This document shows positions 34,637 through 47,300 of a DNA stretch of 64,000 nucleotides, piece after piece. The position numbers and the translations under genes were made by a program. This DNA is from Chelydra serpentina (taxonomy: Eukaryota > Chordata > Testudines > Chelydridae). The first letter of the stretch is position 1; each line of letters starts with the position of its first letter. Below the pieces are notes generated by a model. The model was given only the letters and a program-made list of their open reading frames with translations, made no database searches and was not told the origin of the DNA. The stretch is from NCBI GenBank assembly GCA_037349315.1, contig JBAIAC010000030.1, positions 11,243,501 to 11,307,500 on the forward strand, given 5' to 3'.

Positions 34637-35133
34637 CTATTAACAAAGAGCAACACACTGTCCCATCAGTAATCTTTATAATGTCCTACCCTTATACATA
34701 CTACCCAAAGAAGTGACAAACAACATCTAATGGAAGACAGAAACAGGGATGGATTAATTTATAAACAATATAGACAATATAGGCCTGGTGTCTAAGGCCC
34801 TAACGCTCAGTGTCATGTGTTGAGTGCAGAATCTCAGCTTTCATTTAAAAAAAAAAAAGGGTTCTAGCTGTTATGGTTGTGAAGAAATGTGTGAAAACTT
34901 GACTGTAGTGTAATTGATGCTGAGACATCCACATGAGTTTTCAGACAGCCTGAAACAATAGCTATGAGAGATCTGAACTGCCCCATATATCTCAATGAGG
35001 TGCTAACACCAAGACTCCACTGTTCTGAAAGGTTCTGCCCACAGTGTGGCAGGAGAGGAACAGAGAAACAATAAAATTCATCTTCATAACTAGCTAGAAT
35101 TTATTTCCTGCAGCTTTCAATTTACTAATAACT

Positions 35134-36067
35134 TTTCTTTTAGTGTCATTGACATTAATGACTTCGATAATGTAGTGGAGAGTATGTTTATAAAATCTGA
35201 GGATGATGTCAAACTGGCCGGCGTAGCTAGTACTTTGGAGGACAGAATCAGAATTCAAAATGACCTTGACAAATTGGAAAATTGGTCTGGAATCAACAAG
35301 AGGAAATTCAATAAAAAGACAATTGCAAAGTACTTTACGTAGGAAGGATAAATCAAATGGACAACTATTAAATGGGGAATAACTGGCTAGGTGGTAGTAC
35401 TGCTGAAAAGGAGCTGGATTATAGTGGATCACAAATTGAACATCAGTCAACAGTGTGATGCAGTTGCAAAACAGGCTAATATAAATCTGGGGTATAGTAA
35501 TAGGTGTTGCATATACAACACGAGAGCTAATTATCCCACTCTACTTGGCACTGGTGAGGCCTCAGCTGGAGTACTGTGTCCAGATCTGGGTGCCATATTC
35601 TAAGAAAGATGTGCAAGAGTACTAGAGAGTCCAGGGGAGAGCATCAAAAATGATAAAAGGTTCAGAAAATCTGACCTGTGTGGAAAGATAAAACTGGGCA
35701 TGTTTAGTCTTGAGAAAAGGAAGATTGAGAAGGGAACCTAATAACAGTCCTAAAATATGTTAAGGGCTGTTATAGAAAGGACAGTGATCAATTGTTCTCC
35801 AGGTCCACTGAAGGTAGCACAAGAAGTTATCAGCTAACTCTGCAGCAAGGCAGATTTAGGTTAGCTATTAGGAAAAACTTTCTAACTATAAGAAGAGTTA
35901 AGCACTTGACTACTTCCAAAGGAGATTGTGGAATCCCCGTAACTGGAAGTTTTTAAGAACAAGTTGGACAAAACGGTCTAGCTATATTTGTTCCTGCCTC
36001 AGGGCAAGGGGCTGGACTAAATAACCTCTTGAGGTCCCATACAGCCCTAAATGCCTATGTTTTTATG
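35134..36067 (+). mobile_element. Old CR1 LINE fragment
   Basis: This carries the 3' part of a CR1 ORF2, decayed by stops and frameshifts, then the 3' UTR. Recognisable blocks are ACACTTACTTG-like RT palm remnants, GGTGAGGCCTCAGCTGGAGT (the EASAGVL-type segment), GGATATTAGG-like sequence, and the tail GGACTAAATAACCTCTTGAGG to about 36067. It is much more diverged than the copy at 61.3 kb. Confidence 0.85.
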
Positions 36068-36978
36068 ACTGCATTTCTTAAACATTGCCAACAACCTACG
36101 ATCATGTATCTGTGCTTCCATTTTATTTTTTTTGCACAAATTATTGGATATGTATTCTGATATTTACATTTCAGGCTCAGGCAAAGCAACAACTAAACCA
36201 AAATAAAGAATATATTACATGTCCTAAAGGAAACACTGAGAATGCCCTCCATTGATCTAGATTATGCAGCCCTTATTCATTCTGGTGAGCACTTAGTCAA
36301 ATGAGTAGTCTCTTTGAAGTCATTCCCAGTCTAAGTAAGCGTTTACAAACTTGAGTGAGGGTTGACCAATCATCCGCTTAATTATTTTAAATAGCTCATT
36401 CTTCAAGTATTTTTCAAAGTTTATGCTTCCCTTCTGCTTTTAGTTAACTTGGTGTAAATCTGAAATAACTCCATTGATTCCAACCCAAGAAGTCAATGGA
36501 ATTACTCCAGAATTGCACTAATGAGGGTAGCCGTTGGCTGAGTATGTATTTAGGCACTTACACCCCTCAGCGAGTAGCCTGGAGATTTAGGGCAAACTTC
36601 TCTCTACTCCACACTAGAGCAAATGTATTGTCAGTGGTAGCTGGCACGTGGAATGGATGAAGATACATATTAGAGACCCACAGCGCAGACTGAACGGGCC
36701 AACTTGGTCCATAGAGCCTAGAATTTATGATCCTCACAAAAAAAGGGGCTGCCAAATACATCAATGTGTAGCAATAGAAAATGCAGCACTATGTGAGCGC
36801 CTTTCAGTCACTCAGGCATTGACGGAGATGTTTACATTGTTTCACAAATGAAATGGAAGAAAAAGAAAAACAAACATTATGAGCGGTCTTAAAGAAATGC
36901 CAAACGTTATGCAGAACTGAAGTTAGCTGCAAATGACAAGAATCACCAAAAAAAATAATTGTTTTGAGGTCTTTTTGA

Positions 36979-37252
36979 AGTAGAATGCAATCACTTTATC
37001 TACTCTCAATTTTTAACTAAAAGTTGAAGTGATAATTACCCAATGTCTACATAAGATCAGCATATGCAAAAGTAGAATGCAATCACTTTATCTACTCTCA
37101 ATTTTTAACTAAAAGTTGAAGTGATAATTACCCAATGTCTACATAAGATCAGCATATGCAAAAGTAGAATGCAATCACTTTATCTACTCTCAATTTTTAA
37201 CTAAAAGTTGAAGTGATAATTACCCAATGTCTACATAAGATCAGCATATGCA
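36979..37252 (+). repeat. Perfect tandem repeat, 92 bp x 3
   Basis: Three copies of a 92-bp unit starting AGTAGAATGCAATCACTTTA at 36979, 37071 and 37163. By eye they are identical except for the last two bases of the third. The unit is AT-rich and non-coding. Identity implies a very recent expansion or an assembly artefact. Confidence 0.97.
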
Positions 37253-38369
37253 TCAGAAGAACAGTTCAAATTGTTTATAAAATGCAGGTCAGGAATATAG
37301 CAAAATCAGCAAATATCACTTGCACTATTTATGAAAATATAATAGTAGATACATAAGAATAGGAATGTTATTAAATTAAAATAAAGCAATGAAAAATATC
37401 TACCCATTATTCCTTTGAGGATTTCAGCCTACTGTTTCAACTATGTGATATTTATGATCTGGAAAGAAGAAAGTAATGTAGAGAGAAAATGAAAAACCAG
37501 AGTTTTTTAATGGAAAGAAAATAGATGAGTATCTGAAAAACTGATGATAAAAATACTTGATAAAGAATTAGAAAACAATAGGGTATGAAGGAAGCTGGAA
37601 GGGCCACTAAGGTAAGACTTTCAAGAAGAGGAGGGAATAAGGCCATAAAAGTGGGTCTAAACAGAGGGTGAACATGTAAAAGGTGCCAAGCTGTGATCAA
37701 GGTCAGTGACTGTAGGAAAGACAGGATGAGGAAGGTGTACATACAGCACACAAAACCGTATATACGGGGAAAAATAGAGCAGCTAGTAGAAAATTAGTCT
37801 GTCATTCAAATCTGGGGGCAGATGTGAACCCAAGTAGATTATATGTTTGGTTTCCTGGGGTGGATTCCTTTATCCACTCTGTGTGTGAAATTTTTTGTTT
37901 GTTGTAAAATGGCCTCTTGAAAATTCTGCTGAAGGACATTAACCGAGCAGGGTAATCATGGCAGCTGGGAGTAAAATAGGTCATAATAGCTCTGTTGTGG
38001 TCACTATTTCCAATTGTTGTATCATGTTCTCTGGAGCAGGCATCAAAGTCATGCATTAGGCAGAAGCAAAACTGGCCTGAACCTCAGCATATCTCCCAGC
38101 TCGAATCAGAATATCTTTTAAGAATGAAAAAAAGTTTAACTAAGTTCCTCCAACCAAGCTGTGATCCTGAACATGTGAAATTTGACTAAAGGAATTGGCC
38201 CCTAGCAGAGACTGTTAAAATTACTAAGCACATATGCTTTACAACAGGACGCTCAGCAAGATAGAAGGAAGAGAAGAAAGAGAAGCTTAGCAAGAATGCA
38301 GAAGGACAGGAGTCATTGGGCCCAGGCCAAAAGATCAGCTAATTGTAACAAGATCCAGAATTATGTGCT

Positions 38370-39565
38370 TGTGACTGTAGGCACCCCTGTATTCACACCC
38401 TACTTCATTAATATCTGCACAAAATATGCCTTGTGAGGGATTATATGAAAGCTAACAACATGCTGGTTATTAATATCGTTGTAAAATGCATGTGTTAACG
38501 TTATGTACAAAGTTATAAATTCCCTCTGTAACATGTTACTAAAACATGTTTAAGACATGACAGCCTAGCCTAGGTGGTACACAGGTCTGCCTGCCCTAGA
38601 CAACGGAATATGGGTCTAACTTCTTTTTAAATATTAGCAGTAAACAAAGCTATCCAGCTAAACCACCCGGGGTGATTTATCCTGTTCCTGAACTTGAGAG
38701 ACAGAGAATAACGTGGGTCCTGCACCCCAGAGGATCACAGGAGACTGAATTCCCAAGAGGGCTTCCTCGACAAAGAAATCCCTTTTGGGATATATGAAAG
38801 AGAGAGAGACACCCCCTCCTCGCTTTGTCCTTCACCCTAAGGAGACAAAGAAACCAGGCGATTTGGTTTCTGTGATGGGTCCTGGCCAACCCAACAAGGG
38901 AAAAGCTGGAAAGGAAACTGGGTGAGAGAGACCATCTTGAACAAAGACTGTATCTTGATAGATTAAGTTTTTGACTTTTAAATGCGTGTTTCCACTTTTA
39001 TTTGCTTGTAACCATCTCTACACTTAGCTCTTTTACTTGGTATCCCTTAATCAAGTCTCTTTTGTTAATAAACTTTTTACTTTTACTATAAATCAATCCT
39101 GTGCTGTGTTTGAACAGAAGGGTGTATTTACCCCAGTAAATGAATAAGCTGTGATGTACTGACTCTTTAACAGAGCAGCCATCTTAGTATCTTCAGTGAA
39201 TACACAGTGATAGGGGCAATACACTGCAGAGAAACATCTCTGAGGAGCCTGGGGGCTGGAGTTTACTGATTGTGACCTGCTAGGCAAGGCTGGGGCAGAG
39301 AGAGCCTTGAGGAGTTTGCTTGTGAGGAAGACAGACTGGTGTGTCAGGAATGGATACAAAGTGCAACTGCCAACAAAACTCACTCTTGCGTTTTTCAATC
39401 TTAAGCAGCATGTTACAGTGGTGTAGTTGGCAGGATTTACACACAGTTTATTGGGTCACTGAGATTCACACTTCCAGCACTGATAAACTGGTTTTAAGTG
39501 ATTCATATGTTGAGAGAGGTAATGGAGTGGCTCATAGCTCTGGGTATCCCTAGCAGTGTGTTACA
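38370..39565 (+). mobile_element. Probable solo LTR of an endogenous retrovirus-like element
   Basis: A 1.2-kb block bounded by TGTGAC and GTTACA, with near-duplicate 5-bp flanks GTGCT (38365-38369) and GTGTT (39566-39570). It contains GTTAATAAAC, a possible polyadenylation signal, near 39064 after a T-rich region, a feature I recall from reptile LTRs. There is no internal coding sequence. Boundaries are inferred from the TG...CA rule. Confidence 0.6.
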
Positions 39566-41612
39566 GTGTTTGATCCTGCAATCCTAGTTCACCAACACAA
39601 AATCCAATGGAATTTCAGGGAGATATAGGGAAATTAGAAGGGCAGGATGTGGAAAACAAATAAGGGAAAATGCTTCAGAAAATTAATGGGAAACCTTATA
39701 TTGAATTCAAGTTACACTTGCATGAAATCAGTGTGGGAGCAGAGACGGGACCAGTGTACCTATCTTAGGAGTGACCAATGTGTTGGGTTTCACATCTTTG
39801 TATCTCCAATCTTTTTCTACACCCAAATAATCATGTCTTTTTTCTTTACAGGTTATCACTTTTTAAAAAAAAAAACAACCCGGGATTTATTGATTTTCAT
39901 TAGCTCACATGCAAAACCAAAAATCCCTTCCTATAAAATATTCTTTCAAACTGTGTATATCATATCAATACAATTCAAAACCACCCCTCCACGCAACCTA
40001 TTTTCCATTTAACTGGTATAACATCTCACCTACTGCCCAGTGGGCATGACTCTGCTCTCATTTACACTTGTTTTCTTCTACTTCTAATTCCACTTCTAAT
40101 TCAGTGGAGTTGCCTCTAGTTTACATCAGTGTATGTGAGAGCAGAGGCAGAGCCCCTGTACATTCCACAGCGAACCTTCATGTTCTCGAAACAAACAGTG
40201 CAGAGATTACAAAATCTTGCTGCCATTTCTTCAGAACTGTATGCAACCGCTTATGAAGTAACTAAATGAAACAGCATTCTATTTTAATGAACAGTATTTT
40301 ATCTTAACCACGCCAGCTGGAGATACCTGGTATTTAGATGAATGAACCTGGAACAGCTTGCTACAAAGAGTTAACCAACATTTGTCGGCTTCCCATATAT
40401 TTTACAATAGTCAATAGGACGACTCTGGCCCTGATTCTGGTCTCATCTAGACTGCTGTAAATTTACCGAAGCTAATGAATTTACTCCAGATTTACACTGG
40501 TCTGGCTGAGATCAGAATCACGATCTTGTTGTTCCACAACAAGGAAGGTTTTAGTACATTCCTTTGTTTATCTGAACTACAGCTGAGAGGCGTAGCTGTA
40601 GTGCTGTAACACTAGTCAGTTCCCATCTTCATGCATGTGCCTGGAGGCTGTTAGGAGAGAAGAAAAATGTTTATTTCCTCCTTCAGAGGTTAGATCTCCT
40701 TCACTTCCTTAGGGACCCATTCCACGTCCCTGATGTCAGAAAGTGTTTATGCAGTGTTATACTATTCGTGCAATATCATTGCCTATAGGAACACAAAAGC
40801 ACCTCTCTATATGAACTGGGTCATCCTTAAGGTTAAATTGCAAAATGGAGCCAATAAAATCCTCTACAAAAGTCACTAGGCCCAGTAACAATTTGCCAAC
40901 AGCTCTTATCCAGAGTTATCCATTAGTACAAGAGTTACTCCTTGCCAGGAGCTAGCACCCTTAATTTAATTGACTGGATCTGATTTCTTCGCTACTCATT
41001 TCTTTGTTCACAAACCAAATGAATTTTTATCAGTCACTGCTCCCATGTCATGCTTTCTGTACATTATTTTTTCTGTTAAATCTTGGACTGTGGTCTTTAA
41101 AACTACCATGTCTTTTCTTAGTAGTCACCGGGCTTAATTTACCTTATTCATTTTAAGGACTTGCTTTTAATTTCATTTTCCAGCAAGGTCAGACCATTCT
41201 GTACATGTTTTGTTCTGGATGGTATTTCAGAAGACATTTATTTAACAGCAGGATCTGCTTCAGGGGCTCGGCTGGGGCCCTCACTCCTAGCAAAAGGGGC
41301 TATGAATGCATTATGGCAGGTGCAGGCTGTGAGCTTGAAAAAAAACCCTTACCTAGTGACCATTATTGTAATTTGTTTGTTTCACGGTCTTTACGCTCCC
41401 CTTTTTCCTTATTATCCAGCCATGACATGTCTGTGGAAAGTTCCCTTCCCCGAGATGAGTTCTCCCAATCAGGAATCAAACAGCATGGGTGGGATATGAA
41501 ATTTGACTTGTGTATAAGCATCCCCTGGTTGAGAGTCAGGCAGGTGGCAGTGAGCAAAATGAATTATTGGAGAAGGAGAGGATTTCAAGAGATAAGTTCA
41601 CCTCCATGGACA

Positions 41613-42167
41613 CAGGGCCGGTGCAACGACTAGGCGAACAAGGCGGCCGCCTAGGGTGCCAAGTGGTTGGGGGTGCCAAAAAGTGCGCTCAGGGGAGGAG
41701 GTGGAGTGGAGGTGAGCTGGGTAAGGGGGGCGCGGGGAGGGCCACCCGCAGCTAGTAATGGGGGACGCGCACTGGGGAACCGCTCCCCGCCCCAGCTTAC
41801 CTCCACTCCGCCTCCTCCCTTGAGCATGCCGCCCCCGCTCTAATTCTCCTCCCCTCCCAGGCTTGCCGTGCCAAACAGCTGATTGGTGCGGCAAGCCTGG
41901 GAGGCAGGAGAAGTGGAGTGGCGCCGGCGTGCTCAGGGGAGGAGGCGGAGCAGAGGTGAGCTGGGGTGGGGAGCTGCCACAGTGGGAGCTCCCCGGGTGG
42001 GTGGGGGGAGCTGCCATGGGGGGGGCTCCCTGGGCAGGGGAGGCGGGGAGCTGCCACAGGAGGGGTGCCGCAGGGCGGAGGGCTTCCGCAGGGCTCTCCG
42101 GGTCAGAGGGGGTGGGTGCAAAGTGGAAGTTTCGCCTAGGGCGCGAAATATCCTTGCACCGGCCCTG
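41613..42167. mobile_element. GC-rich hAT-like MITE
   Basis: A 555-bp element with inverted ends CAGGGCCGGTGCAACGA and TCCTTGCACCGGCCCTG. It is flanked by the perfect 8-bp duplication CATGGACA (41605-41612 and 42168-42175). The subterminal regions CTAGGCGAA/TTCGCCTAGG are also inverted. Its GC content explains several long spurious ORFs on both strands. Confidence 0.92.
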
Positions 42168-42722
42168 CATGGACAGACATCTCAGAAAACAGTTTGAAGG
42201 GCCATAGGGAGATCATGAAAACTATAGTTGATGGAAGTGAAATGAGACTGATTTGGTCTATTGCTGCCTCATTTTTTCAATTCATGGTAAGCGTTCCCTA
42301 AATATGTCAATACCACCTGATTTTCTGATAACAGCAAACACTAGCAAGTTTTAGTGTCACCTCCTCTTTTTACTCTATTCACTTTTTACTCAATGGGCCT
42401 GTCCAATATCAACCCCTTTGTTTTCAAGCTTTACTTCTACTTGCTTCCATACCGATTTTCTTCAGTCAAGCACATTTCTTTCCCTCATCCTCTGCCCTTC
42501 TTTTGCTTGCTACTGTACAGATTAATTTACTCCAGAAGAATCTTGGAGTCAAAACAAAGGGCCATTGATTTAATTGGAGAATTCTGCCTACAATCTCACG
42601 GCGCAATATGGCCCAGAGCATTCACTTTATTTTTTTGTTTTCAGCAGGCCTTCAAGATGTCACTCTTTTGTCCCATTTGCAAGCAACACTCAGAGAGCAC
42701 CCACTCCCCGCAAAGCTCTTAC

Positions 42723-42832
42723 CAATAAGCCCCGAGTAAGCGAGGAGGCAGTCAGCATAGTTTTCCTTCAGACAGCTGCTAATAGACCGTGACTCAGGCT
42801 GGCAGTTTGTGAAAAAATCTGCAAGGCGAGAT
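42723..42832 (-). CDS. GFRA1: GFRA1 internal exon, first half of domain 3
   Basis: This 110-bp internal exon of GDNF family receptor alpha-1, the GPI-anchored co-receptor that presents GDNF to RET at the cell surface, is read on the minus strand. It encodes 36 whole codons beginning SRLADFFTNCQPESR and ending YADCLLAYSGLI, with a split codon at each end. Three cysteines are visible, as expected of the disulfide-rich domain 3. The acceptor is a pyrimidine-rich tract ending in CAG just above 42832. The donor GTAAGA starts at 42722. The final G joins GC of the next exon to give Gly, so the phase is kept. I recognised the family from recall of vertebrate GFRA1 protein; the GFRA2 and GFRA3 paralogues fit less well. 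The preceding exon is not seen up to 64000. Confidence 0.95.
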
Positions 42833-43473
42833 CTGCAACATGGTAAGAAAAAAAATGCATATCTTTAAAAATCAAGCCTCCAGGCAGCCTTACCTTTTGC
42901 ACTCTTCTTTTTTTTTGGTCAATATTTCATCTTCTTAAATACATACACAGTACACATTTAAACTGGTAAGACTCCCTTTTTAAATACGGCCCTGTCTGCT
43001 TTTGGAGTGCAGATCTGAGAAGTGTTAAGGTATGCAGTCAGCGAAGGACATGGCATGCGGAAATATACACTTTATACCAAAATGAGTGCTCTGCATTTCC
43101 CACCAAACACAGGCAAACAAGAGAATCCATCATTAAAGAGCTCACGTTTTGTGATTAGAGAGCGGGAGTATGACATCTGGAAGAAAATCTGTATTAAGAG
43201 AACACAGTATCTGCTAGAACAAGTGGTTTATTGATTATGCAGAAGTATACATTTGTGCCCAAGGAATCACACAAGGGGTTGTCATATAATATAATCCCAA
43301 GCACTACCAGCATGGGCCAGCAGAACAGGCTGGCTAAACCAGGGGAAGCAGGCCTTACCAGATGGTATAGCGCACACAGTCCTCTGGAGCAACAGTATTG
43401 GAGAAAACATTTTGCCCTTGCAAAACGTGCATTTAGCAGAAGTCTACCGGATTGAGCTGAGGGCTTAGACTAA

Positions 43474-43768
43474 GGGTACGTCTATACTTACCTCCGGGTT
43501 CGGCGGTAAGCAATCGATCTTCTGGGATTGATTTATCGCGTCTTGTCTAGACGCGATAAATCGATCCCAGAGCCGCTCCCCGTCGACACCGGAACTCCTG
43601 CTCGCCGAGAGGAGTACTCGGAGTCGACGGGGGAGCCTGCCTGCGCCGCGTGGACCCGAGGTAAGTGTGTTTCAGTTCGAACTAAGATACTTCGACTTCA
43701 GCTACGCTATTCATGTAGCTGAAGTCGCGTATCTTAGTTCGAACTGCGGGGTTAGTGTGGACCAGCCC
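43474..43768 (+). mobile_element. Foldback Harbinger-like MITE, copy 3
   Basis: A 295-bp copy in plus orientation. Flanks are TAA (43471-43473) and TTA (43769-43771), a decayed 3-bp duplication. The GCGATAAATCGA and CTAAGATACTTCGACTTCAG hairpins are preserved. Confidence 0.8.
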
Positions 43769-43784
43769 TTAGGAAACCTAAATT

Positions 43785-43940
43785 CTGTTCCTAGACCTGC
43801 TACTGAACTACCATGAGACCCTCACTTTGCCATTACTCCATCTCCAAAATGGGAATGGTAGTACCTACCCACCTTTGAAAAGTGCTCTGAGATCTATGAA
43901 TGAAAAAGTGCTATATGTATGCAGACTATTATTATAACTT
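43785..43940 (+). repeat. MIR-like ancient SINE remnant
   Basis: It shows CCATCTCCAAAATGGGAATG, a TAGTACCTACC block and AAAAGTGCTATATG, the CORE-region order of MIR elements. Heavily diverged. Confidence 0.6.
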
Positions 43941-44234
43941 ATTTTAGAGATTCAAGAAAAAGGCTGAGAGCCAGGAACTTCAAAGGCCTGATACTGCTCC
44001 CACTGAGGTCCAAGGCAAAACTCCCATAGACTTTAATGGAGCAGGATCAAGATCTCACCATGGCCCTAGGCAAGTGACACCTTCCAGTCTCCATGTTGGC
44101 ATTCCCTTATCTACCTTGGCCTGTCCTCATAGCTGTTATTTTGGTGATTTATTTGAAATTGTAGGGTAATCAGGGCAGAAATATTTTTATTTGCCTATGA
44201 ACGATCATGCACACGCAAGGTGTTATATAAATGA

Positions 44235-44370
44235 AAACTATTTAACCTCTTTGCCTCAGTTTTCTCATCTGTGAAATGGGGATAATAGTCCTTTGCTTAT
44301 AGTCATTCACAGAGACATTTGAGGATTAGTTAAACTTTGCAAAGCACTTTGCAGATGCAAAGAACAATAA
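44235..44370 (+). repeat. MIR-like ancient SINE remnant
   Basis: TTTGCCTCAGTTTTCTCATC followed by TGTGAAATGGGGATAATAG and GCAAAGCACTTTGCAGATGC matches the MIR core and its downstream part. Confidence 0.75.
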
Positions 44371-47300
44371 GGGCTAAATATTATTTTCTATCACTTTAGG
44401 TAGTTTTATAGTGTTGAAGGAAACACAGAAGTTAGTAAGAACCAACTGGTTTGGACAGGTTTTACTTTTCTGTATTTGGCAGAATCCTCCAGAGACTGAC
44501 TAATTTTGTTTACTATTATTGTTTCACTGGTCTTACCAATTGGATAGAAAGTTGTGATGTGCAAACTTCAAAAGGTTCCCAGACTTAGTTCAAGAAAGCA
44601 TCTGCCTATTCAAACTGTATCTGAACTTGTTTTCAAGCTATTCCTCGGTTGCTATATAGTTCTAACCCTGTATAAATGTCTCACTGACACCAACGTAACT
44701 GGAGCTATCTCCAAACCCAATATAACTTGTTATTTTTTCCCCTTCTTCTCTTCATTCCTCTCCCTCCCTGCAAAGCTCTATGGGGATCTCTGCCCTCATA
44801 TATTTTTTAAGATCTCTGTGTTATAATGTTAACCGTCTGCAGATCTTCAGGTACATCCTACTTAAAGATACAGGCTCTCTGAATTTTCATTAACTCTCTA
44901 CTGTACTTCATGTCATATAATACAGAGTATGCAAGGGGCCAGCAAGTTGGTAAACTGACCCCACAGAAATTTTTAAGTGTCCAGGTTGAGAAGAGAACAA
45001 TAGCATCATGAAGAAAGTTTCGGCAAGCAGTTAGACACTATGTTGTTTTCCCAATCAATACCTTAGAGACAGACAGCATTTTGGGAGATGTCTGGGAAAA
45101 TGGAATCTGGGAGGGGAAGGATAGTCCACTGGGAGTTTCTTAGGTTATTACATATACGAAGATTTTTTTATAAATTATGTTTCAGGACATATGCTTTCTT
45201 TACCCACAAGAGTTTAGTCTACTGAGTCTGTGTGTGGCACAAAATCTTCACAACGTGGGCAGGGAACAAAAATTGTTCCATGTGTAGTACCTGGGTGTTA
45301 AAATAGCTCCACATGTTTCAATGTCATTATTTATGTAAGTAGGCAAACCTCCCAAACAAAGGCTTTTTTTTGAGCTGCAGGAGCACAGATTACTGTCTTG
45401 AAAATCCTCAATACATTTGTGGCAGGTGCCACAATGTTTAGAATTGTCCAATTTTCCCTTGGACTACAAGGTGCAGGCCTCCAGAACTCACTTAACATGC
45501 TCCCTCATTCCCAAATGTTTTTAAGCTCCCATGACTAACCCCCTGGATGTAACAACACCGGTCATTTACTGTACAGCCTGTTTAAAGAATTTATTTGTTG
45601 TAGTAAACCCATGAGGAGGCTCAGAAGTACTCAACTGATCCCTAGTGCATACAGCTTGAATTCTGTGTTAATTTCTGCAGAATATTTGTGGTCATGAAAG
45701 TTAACAATCTAGTAGCATCGCACGTCTAAATTTTCATAGGCCAATTATAGTTCAGACAGCTGTGGTTCAAGCACCACTGCACTAGATTGCCAATAAATGT
45801 TCTCCCTGACCTGCAGGATTTTTCTGTCTCTCGCTAGAGACAAAAAGTAATTGAGTTTCCATGCTACCTTCGTTCTTAAACGCTCTCAAACAGACAACTA
45901 ATTGTACCAAATACTGATGTGGATTCCTTTCCAATGGAAGTTAAGCTTAGGCCACCAAACTTGTTTTACTTATGATCTTAGCTTTGACACATATTTAGAG
46001 TCTCTAAATTTACAGATTATTTAAACCTGAGTTTACGGTGGAAAGAAAAGTCCTGCGATGTGTGAAATAAAAACAGAAGGTCAGATCCTCAACTGGGGTA
46101 AATGACTGTAGCTCCATTAATTTCAGTTGATCAATGCTGATTTACACTAATTGAGGATCTGGCCCAAAATGTTCTGATCACTGTGAAATGGCTGACAGAA
46201 TGGTCACCAGCCAACCCAAACCAGCGATACGGCTCTTTAAATAAACTGGAATACAAAAATAACCTAGTCGGTGATAACCAAAGCCCTGCCTAAAGCATAG
46301 TACATCGTATTAAAACTCCTTTAGGCAGAGATGACAACCCTTTTAGAGATGTTGATAATAAGCAATGGAATAATACAAGAGACGTTTTACAACGGGTACT
46401 CTGAATATTATGTTAATTTCATATTCCTTCAATGTGGCAGCTCTAACCAGTTTTTGAGTAAAGACACTATTTGGTTAAATGTCTTGCTAATTCTCTAGTA
46501 TCTACCTGAAAATTTTGATAATTTGGATAGTGAGTGGCATTTGAGGTGTGAGTGTTTGTGTTTTAGTGTACATGATTATATTCACGCAGGATGTGTCCAA
46601 ATCACAAATCCTCCACGTGCACGGCCGTATTAATTATTTTTTCCTCTCCTTTGGCATAAAAAAGGAACTGAGCGTGCCACCAAAAAAAATCATCTTCCAA
46701 AGAAGGAAAATAATCTCTCCTTTTTGTGGGGCGAAAAAAAATGAAATGGTCCTATTGTAGCCACATGAAATCTCCTCAAAGTAAACTGCAGATCTTCTAA
46801 AAGTGTACCTTAAATATTGTGCATCTTACTAGCCAAATAAAATAAGAATGATCCTATTGATAAATCCTATGCAAATCTGCTCAAAACAGCTACCAGTCTT
46901 TTGAAGAAAAAAAATCCCCCAAACATAGAACTAGTAATAGCACTAGTAAAAATATTTGGAGCAGCCAAAAATACAGAAAGAACACAAGTTCAATTTTTTC
47001 TTTATGATCTTGATCTTTCAAATATTCTGAGGGATAAATCAATAAGCTTTGAAATATTGTTCCAAAAAAAAAAAAAAAGACCCCCAAGGATTTTTTTTAA
47101 TCAGTCTTGTACATAAAAACAAATTCTGTGACATGGACTCACCTCATATTAGCATGCCCTGTTGCTTTAGGCAATATTAATTACACCTTTATACATTTCT
47201 TTTTGGAGTATTTTTAAAAAGCTCTTTGATGTTTTGAAATTATCTGAGGCAGTTGCCACTTCGCCCCTTTTTAAAGCTGGTTAATTGAACTATGGCATTG

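Larger units (their letters stand above)
34637..42722 (-). other. GFRA1: GFRA1 intron of 8.1 kb
   Basis: This phase-1 intron lies between the two halves of domain 3, starting GTAAGA and ending AATAG on the minus strand. It contains a decayed CR1 (35134-36067), the 92-bp triple tandem repeat, a probable solo LTR (38370-39565) and a GC-rich hAT-like MITE (41613-42167). The stretches 34637-35133, 36068-36978, 37253-38369, 39566-41612 and 42176-42722 hold nothing else I can identify. Confidence 0.9.

Noticed and set aside
36979..37252. CRISPR-like array
   Set aside because: The units are contiguous 92-bp tandem copies without spacers, in a vertebrate intron.
41598..42207. Several overlapping ORFs of 60-190 codons on both strands
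   Set aside because: They are by-products of the GC-rich hAT-like MITE, which has exact ends and a target duplication.
45248..45451. Cys-rich minus-strand ORF considered as an upstream GFRA1 exon
   Set aside because: Cysteine spacing and residues do not match GFRA1 domain 2 or 3, and no phased splice sites are visible.
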